Positions 21,368-32,974 of a stretch of DNA of 64,000 nucleotides are shown one piece after another; within the stretch, counting starts at the first letter, position 1, and each line of letters begins with the position of its first letter. The translations under genes were made by a program, and so were the position numbers. The notes under the pieces are model-generated. The model had not been told where the DNA came from. It saw only the letters and a program-made list of their open reading frames with translations, and ran no database searches. This DNA is from Apodemus sylvaticus. Its lineage: Eukaryota > Chordata > Mammalia > Rodentia > Muridae. The DNA lies in the NCBI RefSeq assembly GCF_947179515.1, contig NC_067481.1:28042086-28106085 (forward strand), read 5' to 3'.

Positions 21368-24300
21368 CAAGGACAACAGCAGTTTCCCACAAGGAGCCCA
21401 AGGCATTCCTGGGAAACTGCCAGGACAGGCAAAACAAAATGCAAACAAACATGTGGAGGATCATGATCAGGGAAGGTTCGATTATTTTTTTTAATGAAAT
21501 GACATTGATTGTAACATCTCACTTACAGAAATGTAATGTTCTTTAAAAAAAAAAGATTATTTTTTATTATTATATGTAAGTACACTGTAGCTGTTTTTAG
21601 ACACACCAGAAGAGGGTGTCAGATCTCATTCAGGTAGTTGTGAGCCACCATGTGGTTGCTGGGTTTTGAACTCAGGACCTTCGGAAGAGCAGTCAGTGCT
21701 CTTAACTGCTGAGCCATCTCTCCAGCCCGTAACATGTTCTTTTGACACCTGGAAGACACAAACGTGTAGATAGAACATATCCACCCTTATTTTCCTGCGC
21801 ACCGGCCCCTGCTAGCGTGGCCTGTGATTTTCTGATGCCCTTCCAGCATTGTGTCTGTGTGTGAACACATCTCTCCCTGGTTTACTCTAGAGAGACGGGC
21901 TCCAGTAAGGGATAGGGATGTATGTACACGCCAGGCCGGGTACATTGTACGTGTGCAGTGTATGCTAACTGACGTCATGAAGAAAACTGAGCAGGGTGAG
22001 GGCAGTTCCAGTCTTCCTAGTAGTTAGCAGGTTGAAGCAGAAGGATAATGAATTCAGGGGTTCAAGACCAGCCTAGGCAACGTAGTGAAGATAAAACACA
22101 TGGGAACATTGAAAAGACCACCCGGAAGGATTTGGATACTCAGAGCTAGAAAGGAGAGGCTTTGGATAGAGCTGAGAAGGTGAAGGGTGGGTGGAGGGCG
22201 AGGTTTGAATTTCAGGTGGCCCAACTGAGTTACCTGTCACTGAGCCCTCACTGGGGCGTCCAAGACCTCTGAGCCAGTCTGCGTGTCTTCCCACAAGGTG
22301 GCAAGGCTGTGGGGAGGAAACAGAAGGGACCATCTGTTCTCCCAGCCCTCCTCCAGTCTGTCCTGCTGACTGGCTTGGCTGACTCACCAGCTGGTCCCTG
22401 ACTCCATGACAAGATTTCTCAGACCCCTCCCAAGAAACTGTTCTGAGGCAGCTGGGAAGGTTGAGGGCCAGAGGAGGCCAGGGCTTGCTGGACTCCCCTT
22501 CTGTGACAGGGAGGCGTGGCTTGATTTATTTTCCCTTCAGAGCTTGGAAGGAATGCCAGGGCCCAGCAGGGAGGGGTAGAGTCAGAGAAAACACTTCTCC
22601 AGGGCATGATTCAGTATGCCAGAGAGCATGCCAAGGGGTGGTCGGGCATCCTGATGCGCTAAAGAGAGCTGCTGAGGGGGGTCGCAGAGCCAGTGGGCCT
22701 CAGCCACAGCAAGAGAAGCGAAAATGGCAGGACAGAAAGGGCCTGCTCTTGGACCGGGTACTTTTCTCTGAGAGAGTAGTTTTCTTCTAGGATAAACTCA
22801 AGGGAGCTGGGATGGTGGAATGGAGGCGGTGGGCAGGGCCTTCATGAGAGGAACGCTTGACTTCACAGGGAGCCTGGGGAGAGGGCCTCTAGCCTGAGTC
22901 TGATGAGTAGGGAGTAGAACCTGCCCTTGGGGATGTGCGTGAGGGGTGTGCAGAGAGAGGGACCGTCAGCAACACTGTAGTTAATACATGGTCATAGTTA
23001 ACGGAGTGCTGAAGGCCTGGGCTGACGCTCCAAATGACGACTTCCCAGTTCAAAATAAACGGCATCAGCTCTTAGCTGCTGAGACTTGGAGTAATGGGGC
23101 CACATTCTGGGGGTTACCGGAAGGTGGGGCTTCCCCCCTAGGCTTAGCAACAGCACGTGTGACGTATGTGACATAGAGTCTTGATGGGTACCCCTACACT
23201 ACAAGACAGTAGACCTTTCCTGGGCTCGGCTTCCTGGCCTGTATAGTGGGGTCTCAGGCTGTTTCTCAGGGTCCTATATTACCGAGAGTGTGGAAGACAT
23301 TGTCTTTGTTAGGGTTACCACTGCTGTGATCATGACCAACAGCGCGAAGAAAAAAGGGTTTATTCAGAGTCTACGTCCACACCATAGCCTATCACTGACT
23401 GAAGTCAGAACTCGATTGCTCCATGCTCAGCTTGCTTTCTTACAGGACCCAGGGCCACTGGCCCAGGGCTGCCATCACCCAAATGGGCTAGGCCGCGCAC
23501 GCACGCATCAACCACGAATTAAGAAAATGCTCTACAGACTTCCCTATAGCCCAGTGTCCTGGAGGCATGTCCTCACTTGAGGCTCCCTCCCCATGTCAGG
23601 GACAGTACCAGCCACAGTACCGTGCTTCTGGGCAGCTGTACCTGCAGGTCAAAGGTGACCTCGAAATGACGAGAGAAATGACGACAATTATGTCAGAGGT
23701 CTCAGAAGCAATGCAACAATGAGAACACCCCAAAGACTTAACACAGCTGAGGACTCACGGAGTATCAGGGGCCACTCTGTTTGCTAACTCAGATGGTTCT
23801 GGAATCTGTCTGACTTCCCCTGGCGAGTCTCCTCACCATCTCCAGATGAGAGATGGAGGCTCAGGAAGTGAGGCATCTTGGTGAAGGCTGGTTAGGGAGT
23901 CTTGGTGGATCCGGAATTCAGGTCCAGGCCATGGGTTCTGGAGGCTGCATTTGAGGGACAGGAAGGTTTTGTATGGGGTCATGCCACAGGGCAATGGTTT
24001 CCACGTTCCCATGTAAGCCTGTGGGTAAGTAGGGCTCACCTACAGAATGGAATATCTCCTCGTGCTGCCAGGGTGCACAGGGGTATCCAGTGGACCCTCT
24101 CAGGAGAAAGACCATCTGAAGAGGCGTGGACAGACCCCAAGCCCTGCCTGTGAAGAGTCCCAACCCACAAAGGCCAGCCAGCCCTTGTCTTGGGCAGAAT
24201 GAGAGGCAGCAGGTCTGTAGTAGACAAGAGGCAGAGCCTGCATTAAACTATAGCCGCCTGGGCCAGCAGTCTCACAGGGAGTGACCCCCAAAGCGATTGT

Positions 24301-27300
24301 AAAGCACAGCTCTACCTGAACCTGAGCTCCTGGCTGTGAAGCTCATTTTGCAGTCGGGCTGGGGCATCCCAGTGGCCTTCAATGGACAGTCAGTGTCCAT
24401 AGCCAAACCCTCTGCCCATTCACAGAGCGACTCCAGATGTGGGATGTCTGCCCTCTCCCTTTGCGCGAGTAGCCACCCTCCTCCCGTGACTGCAGTCTCA
24501 TTCACACCGTGGTCCACGGCAGCTGCGGATGTTGGTACACACCCACAGCGCACAGTCTTACTTGTACACTTATTCCCGCAGCGGCGCCGTTCAGCCCGCT
24601 CCCTGCTCCCACACAGCGCTTGCAGGAGGCCGCAGGCCCTCCCCCCTCCCTGAGTTCTCCCGTGCACCTCTCCCCTCAGGCCTGCATTCCACTCCCTGGA
24701 GGGCACTGGCTCCGGAGTGGGTGTGTGTCTCTGTGTTATCTTGGGGCATTGGAAACACTAGATTTTACCAAGGAGGCGGGAAGTAGGCTAGACCTAGGCC
24801 TCCCCCTCTCAAGCTGGACTCCATACTGTGCCCTTAGCCTGATCCTTTCCCAGTCTCTGGAGAGGGGTCACCTAATACCCAACATAGCGCCACCCCAGTG
24901 TCTTTCTCTGGAGGATCCAGCTGTATCTCAGGGTGACATGGAAGGCCAGGCCCACAGGCACCTCAGGGCTAGATACCAAGGGCCCTGAGCAGAAATCTCC
25001 CGCGTTCTTCCCTGGAGAATGAGGAACACACCCAACATCATTTCCCTATGGAAAATGGCCCCTTGAGGGGCAGGCAGGGGTGTGAGTCTCCAGTGTCCCC
25101 ACAGCAACCCTTACACAGTTACTACTTTTGTCAACGGATCCAGGTGCCCCTTGTTCCGTGTCAGTGGTCACGTAACCAGTTCTATGTATTCTCTTGAAAG
25201 TTCACTTGTACAGCCCTGCCTTGGAAGCTGGGACCCTACCCATTTCTACCTCTAGGCATGCACAGAGCCTCCTACTTCTGAGAACCTCTCCTAGTTGGAG
25301 AGGACACCTGCCCCTCCCACCAGGCCTAGAGGTGAAACAGACAGCAGGGCCCACCCATGCTGGGCAAGCCCAGAGCCTCCTGCTTCCGACCCTTCGGTTC
25401 ACACCCCCCCATCCCTCCCCATGGATCTTGAGAAGGGGGCCATGTGGCCCACCCTCCAACTGCCCCCTCCTCCAACTGCCCCCTCCTCTTCTCTTACCTC
25501 CCCCCTCCCACATTCACACTTTCTCCCAAGTCCCCTCTCCCTCAAAGCCCCCTTGCCTAGTAGTGACTAGAAGCCCTTTGTGGGCCTCTGAGCCCAGGTA
25601 GGCAGCAGTGATCAGGCCTTAGAACAGCTCAGTGAGTGTCAGATGTCATGCCTCTCCAAGGAGATTAAGGTACTCCTGGTGCAGATAGCTGGGCAGGGGT
25701 GAAGGGAGACTGTCAGGAAGCTGGCCTCTTCATTCATCCTGTCCACAGCTAGTCAGCAAGAAGGGCAGCTCCCGTAGTTATTGTGTTCTGACTGGGAAGA
25801 ACAGGAAGGAGCCCCCAGACCAATCCTGTGCCTCTCCCAGTGTGGAACAGTCTAAAGCAAGGCAGTAGTGGAAGTGACCATGTCATTCAGAGTGTTCACT
25901 GCGCAGTGAGAGGTGAGGAGAACGCCCACCTGTTTCCTAGTGAGGAAACAAGCCCAGAGAAGTTCCTTAGCTAACCCAGGGCCACACTGGAACCTAGCAA
26001 AACCAGCAAAGAGCAGTTGTGTGGTGCAAAGGTGCTACACAAAAGGGGAGGCTGGGGTGAGATCCGGAGCAGTGGCAGCCCTGTCTGTGTCAGGAGTTCT
26101 GGGAGATCCACAAGGCTTGGCTGTACCCCCACCCAGCGGCGGCGGGGGGGGGGGGGCACTGCTGTGGGGCTCATTTCTTATTCTCTTTTCAGAGCTCTGG
26201 GGCCTAAGCTAGTATCTCTGCTAGAGACACCGCTGGGCCTCAGGAGCTCTCCAAGGCAGGACTCCAGGTAGCCCTTCCAGTCCTCAGGCCAGAAGTGTTT
26301 CTGCCCTAGGGAACAGAGGGAGGCTGGTACCTTCACAGTTCCAGAACAAGATGCGGACTGGACATGTCTGTAGGGGAAGCTAAGGTCGTGGCTCAGTCAG
26401 GCCAGGGGACAGTGACACCAGATTGGCACCATGTACTGTCTCAGGCAGACCCACCTCACGCGCTCAAAGCACAGGCCCCATGTTCTTTTTCCATTAACCT
26501 TTCCTAGTTGGAAAGGAGACCTGCCCCTCCCACCGGGCCTAGAGGTGGGACAGACAGCAGGGCTCACCCACACCCTCCCTGCTCATTGGCTTTGCTGGGC
26601 AGAATGAGCCTCCCTGGTCCTAACGGAGGACAGCCAGCCACACCTACTCACCTTTTTAAACTGAGGTTCCCTAGACAGGCTGGGAGAGGTCCTGGGCCAG
26701 CAGCTAGCCCGCCAGCTGTCTGCATTGTCCACTAGAAGCCTTAGCCCCCTGTGGGAGAAACCAGGAACTTGGTCAGTAAAGGGCCCCAGCGAGGCAGGTC
26801 GATGTCTGAGCCCTCCCTCTGTCACTGTGGCCTTCAGGACAGTTGGGCCTCAGACCCCTGTTCTCTCCAGCCTCTAGGAAGGGGTGAGAGTTCTGGTCCC
26901 TCCCAAGGTTGCTGTTAATAGGGTTCTGAAGCAAAGACATGCACTGTTCAGGGAACTAGCAAATTGAAGATTTCCTTGTACAACTTACTAGGTTGTCAGG
27001 GAGACCCAGAGCAGATGAAATGGGGTGTTGATTGTCAGCTCTGTGTGCTGCCTACTATAGCATCTGAGGACGTGAGAGGGAGCATTGTGTAGTCTCAGCT
27101 GAGCTCACGAACCTCTCTGCCCTCACACAGGTATGTCCAGAGTCTGCTGGACATCATGGAATTCCTGGACAAGGACCCTGAGGACCACCGGACCCTTAGC
27201 CAGTGAGTGAGCGCTTTCTTTAGGGACAAGAAGGCGGGTGCAGGCAAGGACATCTTGGCCAGGGCCACAAGGATGGACGGCCAGCTGGGTACAGGGAAAG

Positions 27301-30300
27301 GCCCTGCCTTTGGGGGATATGCCAGGAAAGGGGGAAGACAGGCTACTTCTGGGAAATCCAGGTCTGCCGGGAGAGGAAGATGCTAATTATCAGTGCTCCA
27401 AGAGGATGTGGGGGAACCCTGCCCTCAGGACCAAACCTTCAGAGAAACAGAGAGCTTTAGCTGTAAACAGGAAGATGGATGGACAGTGGGAAAGTCGGGG
27501 CGGGCTTCAGGTGGGTGAGCACCGTGTGTCTGTGGAGCTGGGGAGGAGAAAGTGAAGGAACTGGTAGATCATTGGGAATAAAGGAGAGGCAGGGTGTCCC
27601 CAGGCCGGAGACTGGCAAATGTCTGTCTTCTCTGAAGGTTCACGGACGCCCTGGTCACCATCCGGAACCGGCACAATGACGTAGTGCCCACCATGGCCCA
27701 GGGCGTGCTGGAGTACAAGGACACCTATGGCGATGACCCCGTCTCCAACCAGAACATCCAGTACTTCCTGGACCGCTTCTACCTCAGCCGCATCTCCATC
27801 CGCATGCTCATCAATCAGCACAGTGAGTTCTGGCCGCTTCGCTTCGGAGCGGGCCGGGGGCCAGGCGAGCGGCTGGGGCCAGGCGGGGCCTGCCAGGAAG
27901 AAAGCAGGGGTCCCCACCTCAGCCACTGTGCCCAGAGGCCTGATTGGCATTCAGGAGCTGAAGAGTGTGGCTTAAGTCAGGTGTGATAGCATGTGTCTAT
28001 AATCCTAGCACTTGGGAAGCTGAGGCAGGAGGATCATATGTTTGAGGCCAACCTCAAAAAAAATAATAATAAAAATTTTAAAAAGTAATCGGTTCCCAAA
28101 GTAAGGTAAAAGTGCAGCACTGAATTGAAATCTATTGTTGTAAATATGTGTAAGTGTAAAACATGCTACGTGTTCTGAAAACAGTTATTGTATTTATTTA
28201 CTTATGCACATGTGTGGGCAGAGACCATCCTGCAGTCCATGCTCTCCTTCCTTCATCTGGGCCTCGGGGATTGAACTCAAGTTGTCAGGCTTGGCTACAA
28301 GCACCTTGATCCACTGAGCCTTCTTGTCAGCCATTTACACATGCTACCCACCACCCACCCGCACCCACACCCACACCCAATACCTTAAAAACTCCATTGT
28401 ATTCAAAAGCAGTTTGTCTTACCCATTCCTGTTCAGATTTTTCTATGCTGGTTGACAAAGCATAAGTTAAGTGAGTTCTTTATGCTCGAAGAAAAGCAAG
28501 CTGGTGGAAGCTGTCTTATAGTGTTGTGTGAAGATATGAAAGCAAACCGTACATCTAAAGCTAGGCTTGGTGGTCCACGCCTTAAATCCTAGTACTTGGG
28601 AGGCAGAAGAAATTGGATCTCTGTAAGTTCAAGGCCAGCCTGGTCTACAAAGTGAGTTCCAGCACAGCCAGGACTGATATACAGAGAAATCCTGTCATGA
28701 AAAAACATACACACACACATACATATACACACATATATACATATACATACATACACACATGCATATATACATACACACATATACATACACATACATATAT
28801 ACATACACACATATGCATACATACACATACATATATACATACATATACGCATATATGCACACACATGTATACATGCATGCACACATACATACACATATAC
28901 ATATATACACACACTTAGTAGGATATGAAGTGGGAGAGGCCTATGGAAGGACCGCTGTAGGGTGCAGAGGCTCTGGAAGGCCTAAGCTAGGGGAAAACGA
29001 GACTTGCAGGGCACGGTTAGCATGGAACATGCAGAGGCCTATAGATGAGAGGAAGGGTGGGATGTTTAGGAAGAGGGAGGACTGTGAAGTAGCCTACAGC
29101 GCCCCTCCCTCTGCCCACAGCACTCATCTTTGACGGCAGCACCAACCCAGCCCACCCCAAACACATTGGCAGCATCGATCCCAACTGCAGCGTGTCTGAT
29201 GTGGTGAAAGGTGAGCCCCCGCCCCCACCGTAGGCCTGGCCCATAAAGGAGCTCCAGGGACTCCTCCCAGATAGCCAGGTCAGAGGGTGATCCATTCCCA
29301 GCGGGTGGGGGACCATGTCCCCATGGGTTTTCACGTCAGTGCCAAAGGGACTGCTGCTGGGTCAGCCACCACAGCCTGAGCTGTCCTGTCTCCTCCCAGA
29401 TGCCTATGACATGGCTAAGCTCCTCTGTGACAAGTATTACATGGCTTCCCCTGACCTGGAGATCCAGGAAGTCAACGGTAAGCAAATGAGTATGTGTCTG
29501 AGTGTGTGCACATGTGTGTACATGTGTGTGCATGTGCGTGTACATAGGTGTGCATATGTGTACATGTATGTATGTGTGTACCCATGCAGGTCAGAATAGG
29601 GGATCCGGGAGGTCAGACTCCCCTAGAGAGGAGCTGCTCTGTATTATTAATTTATTGGATAATTGCTCACTATTTGGTATACGCATCACGTGAAGAGTCT
29701 GTGAGGACAGGCAAGACCCCTGTCCTCACGGAGCATGCATTCTTGGTGCTAGGGAGGTTGGGACCTGGGATAGGTAACCACTGAACATGCAAATACACCG
29801 GCTAATTTGAAAACCTCACAAATGATAGGAGGGAGAGGATGTGGGGTATCAGGGCCCGGACTGTGGAGGGATGTGTGATGGGATAGCTCCCCGACCCAAG
29901 AGCCAGCAACTTCACCGAGAGTGCTTCCGGGTGGTCAGAGCAAGTTCCTGCTCCTGGGCCTCCCACACAGCTGGAAGGAAGAAGCAGGGTTGAACTTGGG
30001 CCTTCCAAGGGTAACTAGCTCTGGCATCTTGGAAGGGGCACAGCCACTCAGCCACCTGGGCTAGGTACAGCTGTGGAGAGAGGGACGAGGTCTGCTCTTA
30101 AGGGATAAGAGCCACAGGGTCACACTGGAGGTTTGATTGTGGAGGTGACCTTGCTGTATGACTCCTGCCCCTGGTCTTGATCCCCACAGCCACCAACGCC
30201 ACCCAGCCCATTCACATGGTCTACGTCCCCTCTCACCTCTACCACATGCTCTTTGAACTCTTCAAGGTAAGAAGGCCGCCCTTCTCAGGGGAGGCCGGGC

Positions 30301-31828
30301 AGGGTCAGCCCTCAGCTTCAACAGAACTGCCTCAACCTTCCTTCCCTTCCCAGAATGCCATGCGGGCCACAGTCGAAAGCCACGAGTCCAGCCTCACTCT
30401 CCCCCCCATCAAGATTATGGTGGCCCTGGGTGAGGAAGATCTGTCCATCAAAGTATGTGACCTTTGACTTGGCCGTGGGAGCTTACGGGGTGTGTGTGGG
30501 AGGGGGGCAGGGGTGTAGAGTGAGGAGTGGGGCAGATAACTTGGGAGGGCATCTCACCTGCCCCTCGTCTCCCAGATGAGTGACCGAGGCGGGGGTGTCC
30601 CCTTGAGGAAGATCGAGAGGCTCTTCAGCTACATGTACTCCACAGCCCCCACACCCCAGCCGGGCACTGGGGGTACCCCGCTGGTGAGACGCCTTCCTCC
30701 AGTCCCCTGGCTCCTGCTTTTTAAATCCCCAAGCATACTCCACACACCCCCAACCCCCATGGCTGTGTGACAACCGTCTTCTGTTGTGACTCCAGGGGCC
30801 TGCCATCTCTGGCTTGCTAATAGCCCCCTGCCTGCCTGTCATCCGCCCCTCTGCTTAGCTGTCACTTCTCTCCACTGCATTGCTAATTGCTGTCACCTCT
30901 GTCCCTGCTCCTGTGGAACAGGCAGTCCTGGGCTTAGGGAACAGATTCCAAGGCGCTTTTAGCCACCCAGGCCTCTGGGTAGAACTTTCCCATCCAGAGT
31001 CTCTCCTTGCTGCCTGCAGTCCCCCTGCCTGCCACCTACTCCCATCTGCTTCAGAAATGTCCCTTCTCCAGAGTCCCTGGCTCACTTTATGACCTGTGTG
31101 GCTCCTCTGTAGGCTGGCTTTGGGTATGGACTTCCCATTTCCCGCCTCTACGCCAAGTACTTCCAGGGGGACCTGCAGCTCTTCTCTATGGAGGGCTTTG
31201 GGACAGATGCTGTCATCTACCTGAAGGTGAGACCCGCCAGGGGCAAGCCAGCTGCCACCAGGCTTCTACCATCACTCATCCTTCCTGGCTCCTTAAGTGC
31301 TGTAACTTTAAACTAGTGTGGTAGGCAACTTTAGGGCGTCCAAGGTCTGTGAGTAAGGTCCCTCTTCTGAGGAACCTTAGGCTGGAAGGAAGGGGACCTT
31401 GCAGGTCTTTTAACTTCAGTTGATCAGAATGTCCCCTGGTGATTAACAGGGATTGAACAACCAAGCCCCCTCCCTCCTGATCCTTTTTGCCTCCCTGGCC
31501 TTTGAGGGAACAGCTTCATGGAATGGGCCAGGGCAAGAGACAGAAGGCTCAGACTCTTTCAGGGGCTTTTCCGAGTCTGGGGTAGTGTCTCAGCTAATGT
31601 CTGGAGACCATCAGGGCCCGGGTGGGAGAGGGCAGTAAGGTGGGGTGTGGGCAAGCAGGAGACTGGGCTGACGGCACTGTTCCTTAGGCCCTGTCCACGG
31701 ACTCCGTGGAGCGCCTGCCTGTCTACAACAAGTCCGCCTGGCGCCACTACCAGACCATCCAGGAGGCCGGTGACTGGTGTGTGCCTAGCACAGAGCCCAA
31801 GAACACATCGACGTATCGGGTCAGCTAG
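18461..31828 (+). CDS. Pdk2: Pyruvate dehydrogenase kinase 2, complete, 11 coding exons
   Basis: A mitochondrial matrix kinase that phosphorylates the E1-alpha subunit of pyruvate dehydrogenase, switching off conversion of pyruvate to acetyl-CoA. Exons: 18461-18578, 20239-20380, 27131-27202, 27638-27822, 29121-29210, 29400-29477, 30190-30266, 30354-30452, 30576-30683, 31113-31226, 31688-31828. The sum is 1224 nt, 407 codons plus stop, the family's exact length. The start gives [20 protein letters not shown]. An N-terminal helical bundle is followed by a GHKL ATPase fold: N-box ELFKNAMRA with E251 and N255, DRGGGV with D290, GFGYGLP from G325, and a C-terminal GDWCVP at about 389-394. All key residues are intact, and nothing is truncated. 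Confidence 0.98.
18579..20238 (+). other. Pdk2 intron 1
   Basis: A 1.7-kb intron. The first about 60 nt continue the CpG island. I see no SINE or microsatellite, only unique sequence and a short CCCCCAACCCCCCCACCCCC-type run near 19962-19990. Confidence 0.6.
21158..21360 (+). mobile_element. B4-like composite SINE with (CA)n
   Basis: A B1-like half (GGCTTCGTAATCGCAGCTCA ... GAGACCCTGTCTCAATAG) is joined to an ID-like half (GACTGTGGTTCAGTGGTAAA ... CGTGTTCAAGTCTCAGTATC) and a (CA)n tail at 21339-21359. Confidence 0.75.
21550..21729 (-). mobile_element. B2 SINE (antisense)
   Basis: TATGTAAGTACACTGTAGCT ... CAGAAGAGGGTGTCAGATC ... GAGCCATCTCTCCAGCCC, the full-length antisense layout. Confidence 0.95.
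23305..23600. mobile_element. Degenerate rodent interspersed repeat, family not assigned
   Basis: TAGGGTTACCACTGCTGTGA ... GGGTTTATTCAGAGTCTACG ... CAGGACCCAGGGCCACTGGC ... GAAAATGCTCTACAGAC ... GGCATGTCCTCACTTGAGGC resembles a phrase seen many times in rodent genomes. I cannot name the family. Confidence 0.5.
25293..26574 (+). repeat. Two diverged copies of a roughly 70-nt unit in Pdk2 intron 2
   Basis: Copy 1 at 25293-25361 and copy 2 at 26506-26574 share CCTAGTTGGA, ACCTGCCCCTCCCACC, GGCCTAGAGGTG and ACAGACAGCAGGGC, with scattered substitutions. They are about 1.2 kb apart in direct orientation. Confidence 0.8.
27823..29120 (+). other. Pdk2 intron 4 with SINEs and a TACA/CA microsatellite
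   Basis: B1 sense at about 27973-28080, an antisense old SINE at about 28193-28334, B1 sense at 28562-28706, then an alternating (CA)/(TA) tract at 28707-28916. Confidence 0.85.
28562..28916 (+). mobile_element. B1 SINE with a 210-nt TACA/CA microsatellite tail
   Basis: B1 body from GGCTTGGTGGTCCACGCCTT to ACAGAGAAATCCTGTCATG. The A tail leads directly into ACATACACACACACATACAT-type repeats up to 28916, so the microsatellite probably grew from the SINE tail. Confidence 0.9.
29494..29585 (+). repeat. TG-rich microsatellite
   Basis: Interrupted (TG)n, of the GTGTGCACATGTGTGTACAT type, starts 17 nt after the donor of the exon ending at 29477. Confidence 0.85.
30190..31226 (+). CDS. Pdk2: Pdk2 exons encoding the ATP-binding GHKL fold
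   Basis: Four exons, 30190-30266, 30354-30452, 30576-30683 and 31113-31226. The N-box is split between the first two (ELFK|NAMRA). The third starts [20 protein letters not shown] and the fourth starts [20 protein letters not shown]. An NATNAT stretch just before the N-box differs from the remembered human NAANSK, a known type of loop variation. Confidence 0.95.
31688..31828 (+). CDS. Pdk2: Pdk2 last coding exon
   Basis: Encodes [20 protein letters not shown] and ends ...KNTSTYRVS then TAG. It includes the GDW motif of the C-terminal cross-arm that family members use in dimer contact and lipoyl-domain binding. Confidence 0.96.
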
Positions 31829-32765
31829 GGGCCTTCTCTCTCTGGCACCTGGGAGGACGCTGCCACCTCTGAATCCAGCCACCCACAGGGACCTTTTCCT
31901 GTCTATCCCCTAGGGTACAGGGGGTGAAACTGGGTCTCCCTGATGGCCAGATCTGTCTTTGTAGAAATCTCAGTGGCCCAACTGTGGTGGTCCCTAAGTG
32001 CCAATATGTCTCAATGGAGAAACCTAGGGGGTTTCCCTGGAGCCTGGTCTCCATGGTGATGCTTGAGGGTTGGGGATAGCTCTACCTGATGGGGTGCCCC
32101 AGAGACACTTCCCCCAAGACCAGAGCTGTCTGTTTTCTACCAGAAACCCTGGGTCCCCCCTCACTGCCTGCATAGTCCTGGCCTTCCAAGTGGCTGCCCC
32201 GCTTGCCTTACACCCCACACCCTGCACAGGCACACGGGGCTGGGTTCTTTGTCAATATTAAGAAGGATGGAGCGCCCTCATGTCCGAGAGAGACAGGGGA
32301 AGACAGGGTCCAACCTTGACTCTGATCCCACAGCCTCTTTCTCTCTCTGCTCCGGACAGTAAAGTTGCAACTGGGAACTTGAGAGTGGGTAGCGGTTCTC
32401 ACCTGGGGCCCACAGAGAGGGCCTAGGAGTGACCTGTCCCAAGGTGATCTTAGCAGTGTTTATGTTTGCCGCCTCCTAAAGCCCCGCCTTGCCCGGGCAT
32501 GTCCTCGCACGCATCCCTCCCCCACCCAGTCTCCGCCCATCCACCCTCTGCTGCCTGAGACTCAGACCCCACCCCACCCCCATGCCCACTATGTGTGCAC
32601 AGGTGACTCACCCCCTAGGACACCCCATGTACATAGCCAGTTTTGTAATCTCAGAAGCCCCACCCTTCCCCTCCGCACACAGGGGTTAAAGCTGTGTGCC
32701 CCTCCCAGTGGCTGGGACGGTGACAGTGATATCCACAGTAAATAGACTCGTAAATGTGACTCGTG
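31829..32765 (+). other. Pdk2: Pdk2 3' untranslated region
   Basis: About 0.9 kb, non-repetitive. No AATAAA is present near the expected end. The variant AGTAAA at 32737-32742, followed by GTGACTCGTGCC, is the best poly(A) signal candidate. Confidence 0.65.
32737..32742 (+). terminator. Pdk2: Putative variant poly(A) signal of Pdk2 (AGTAAA)
   Basis: AGTAAA is a known weak variant. It lies about 910 nt after the stop, and a GT-containing stretch follows. Confidence 0.5.
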
Positions 32766-32974
32766 CCTGGCTTCCTTGCTCGGGGAGGAGGAGCCCCCAG
32801 ATGCAGCACCTGTGAAGACTGGACCTCCAGGCCTAACTGTACTCAGGCCCTGGCCTAGCTGGCCTGCTGAGCGCGCCACCAAGCAGGGCCATCTGTGTAC
32901 TCACAACACCTGGCAGTCCATCGCCTGATGGTCCCGGACACATAGCTTAGTCCCTTGTCCCAGACAGAAAGATG
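32766..32974. other. Gap between convergent Pdk2 and Samd14 ends
   Basis: Only about 0.2 kb of unique sequence separates the inferred cleavage sites of two genes running toward each other. No feature is recognised. Confidence 0.6.

Larger units (their letters stand above)
20381..27130 (+). other. Pdk2 intron 2, 6.7 kb
   Basis: Holds a B4-like SINE ending in (CA)n (about 21158-21360), an antisense B2 (21550-21729), an unclassified degenerate rodent repeat (about 23305-23600), two diverged copies of a roughly 70-nt unit (25293-25361 and 26506-26574), and a G-run at 26143-26157. Most of 21.8-23.3 kb and 23.6-27.1 kb appears unique and unusually poor in SINEs for this locus. Confidence 0.7.
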
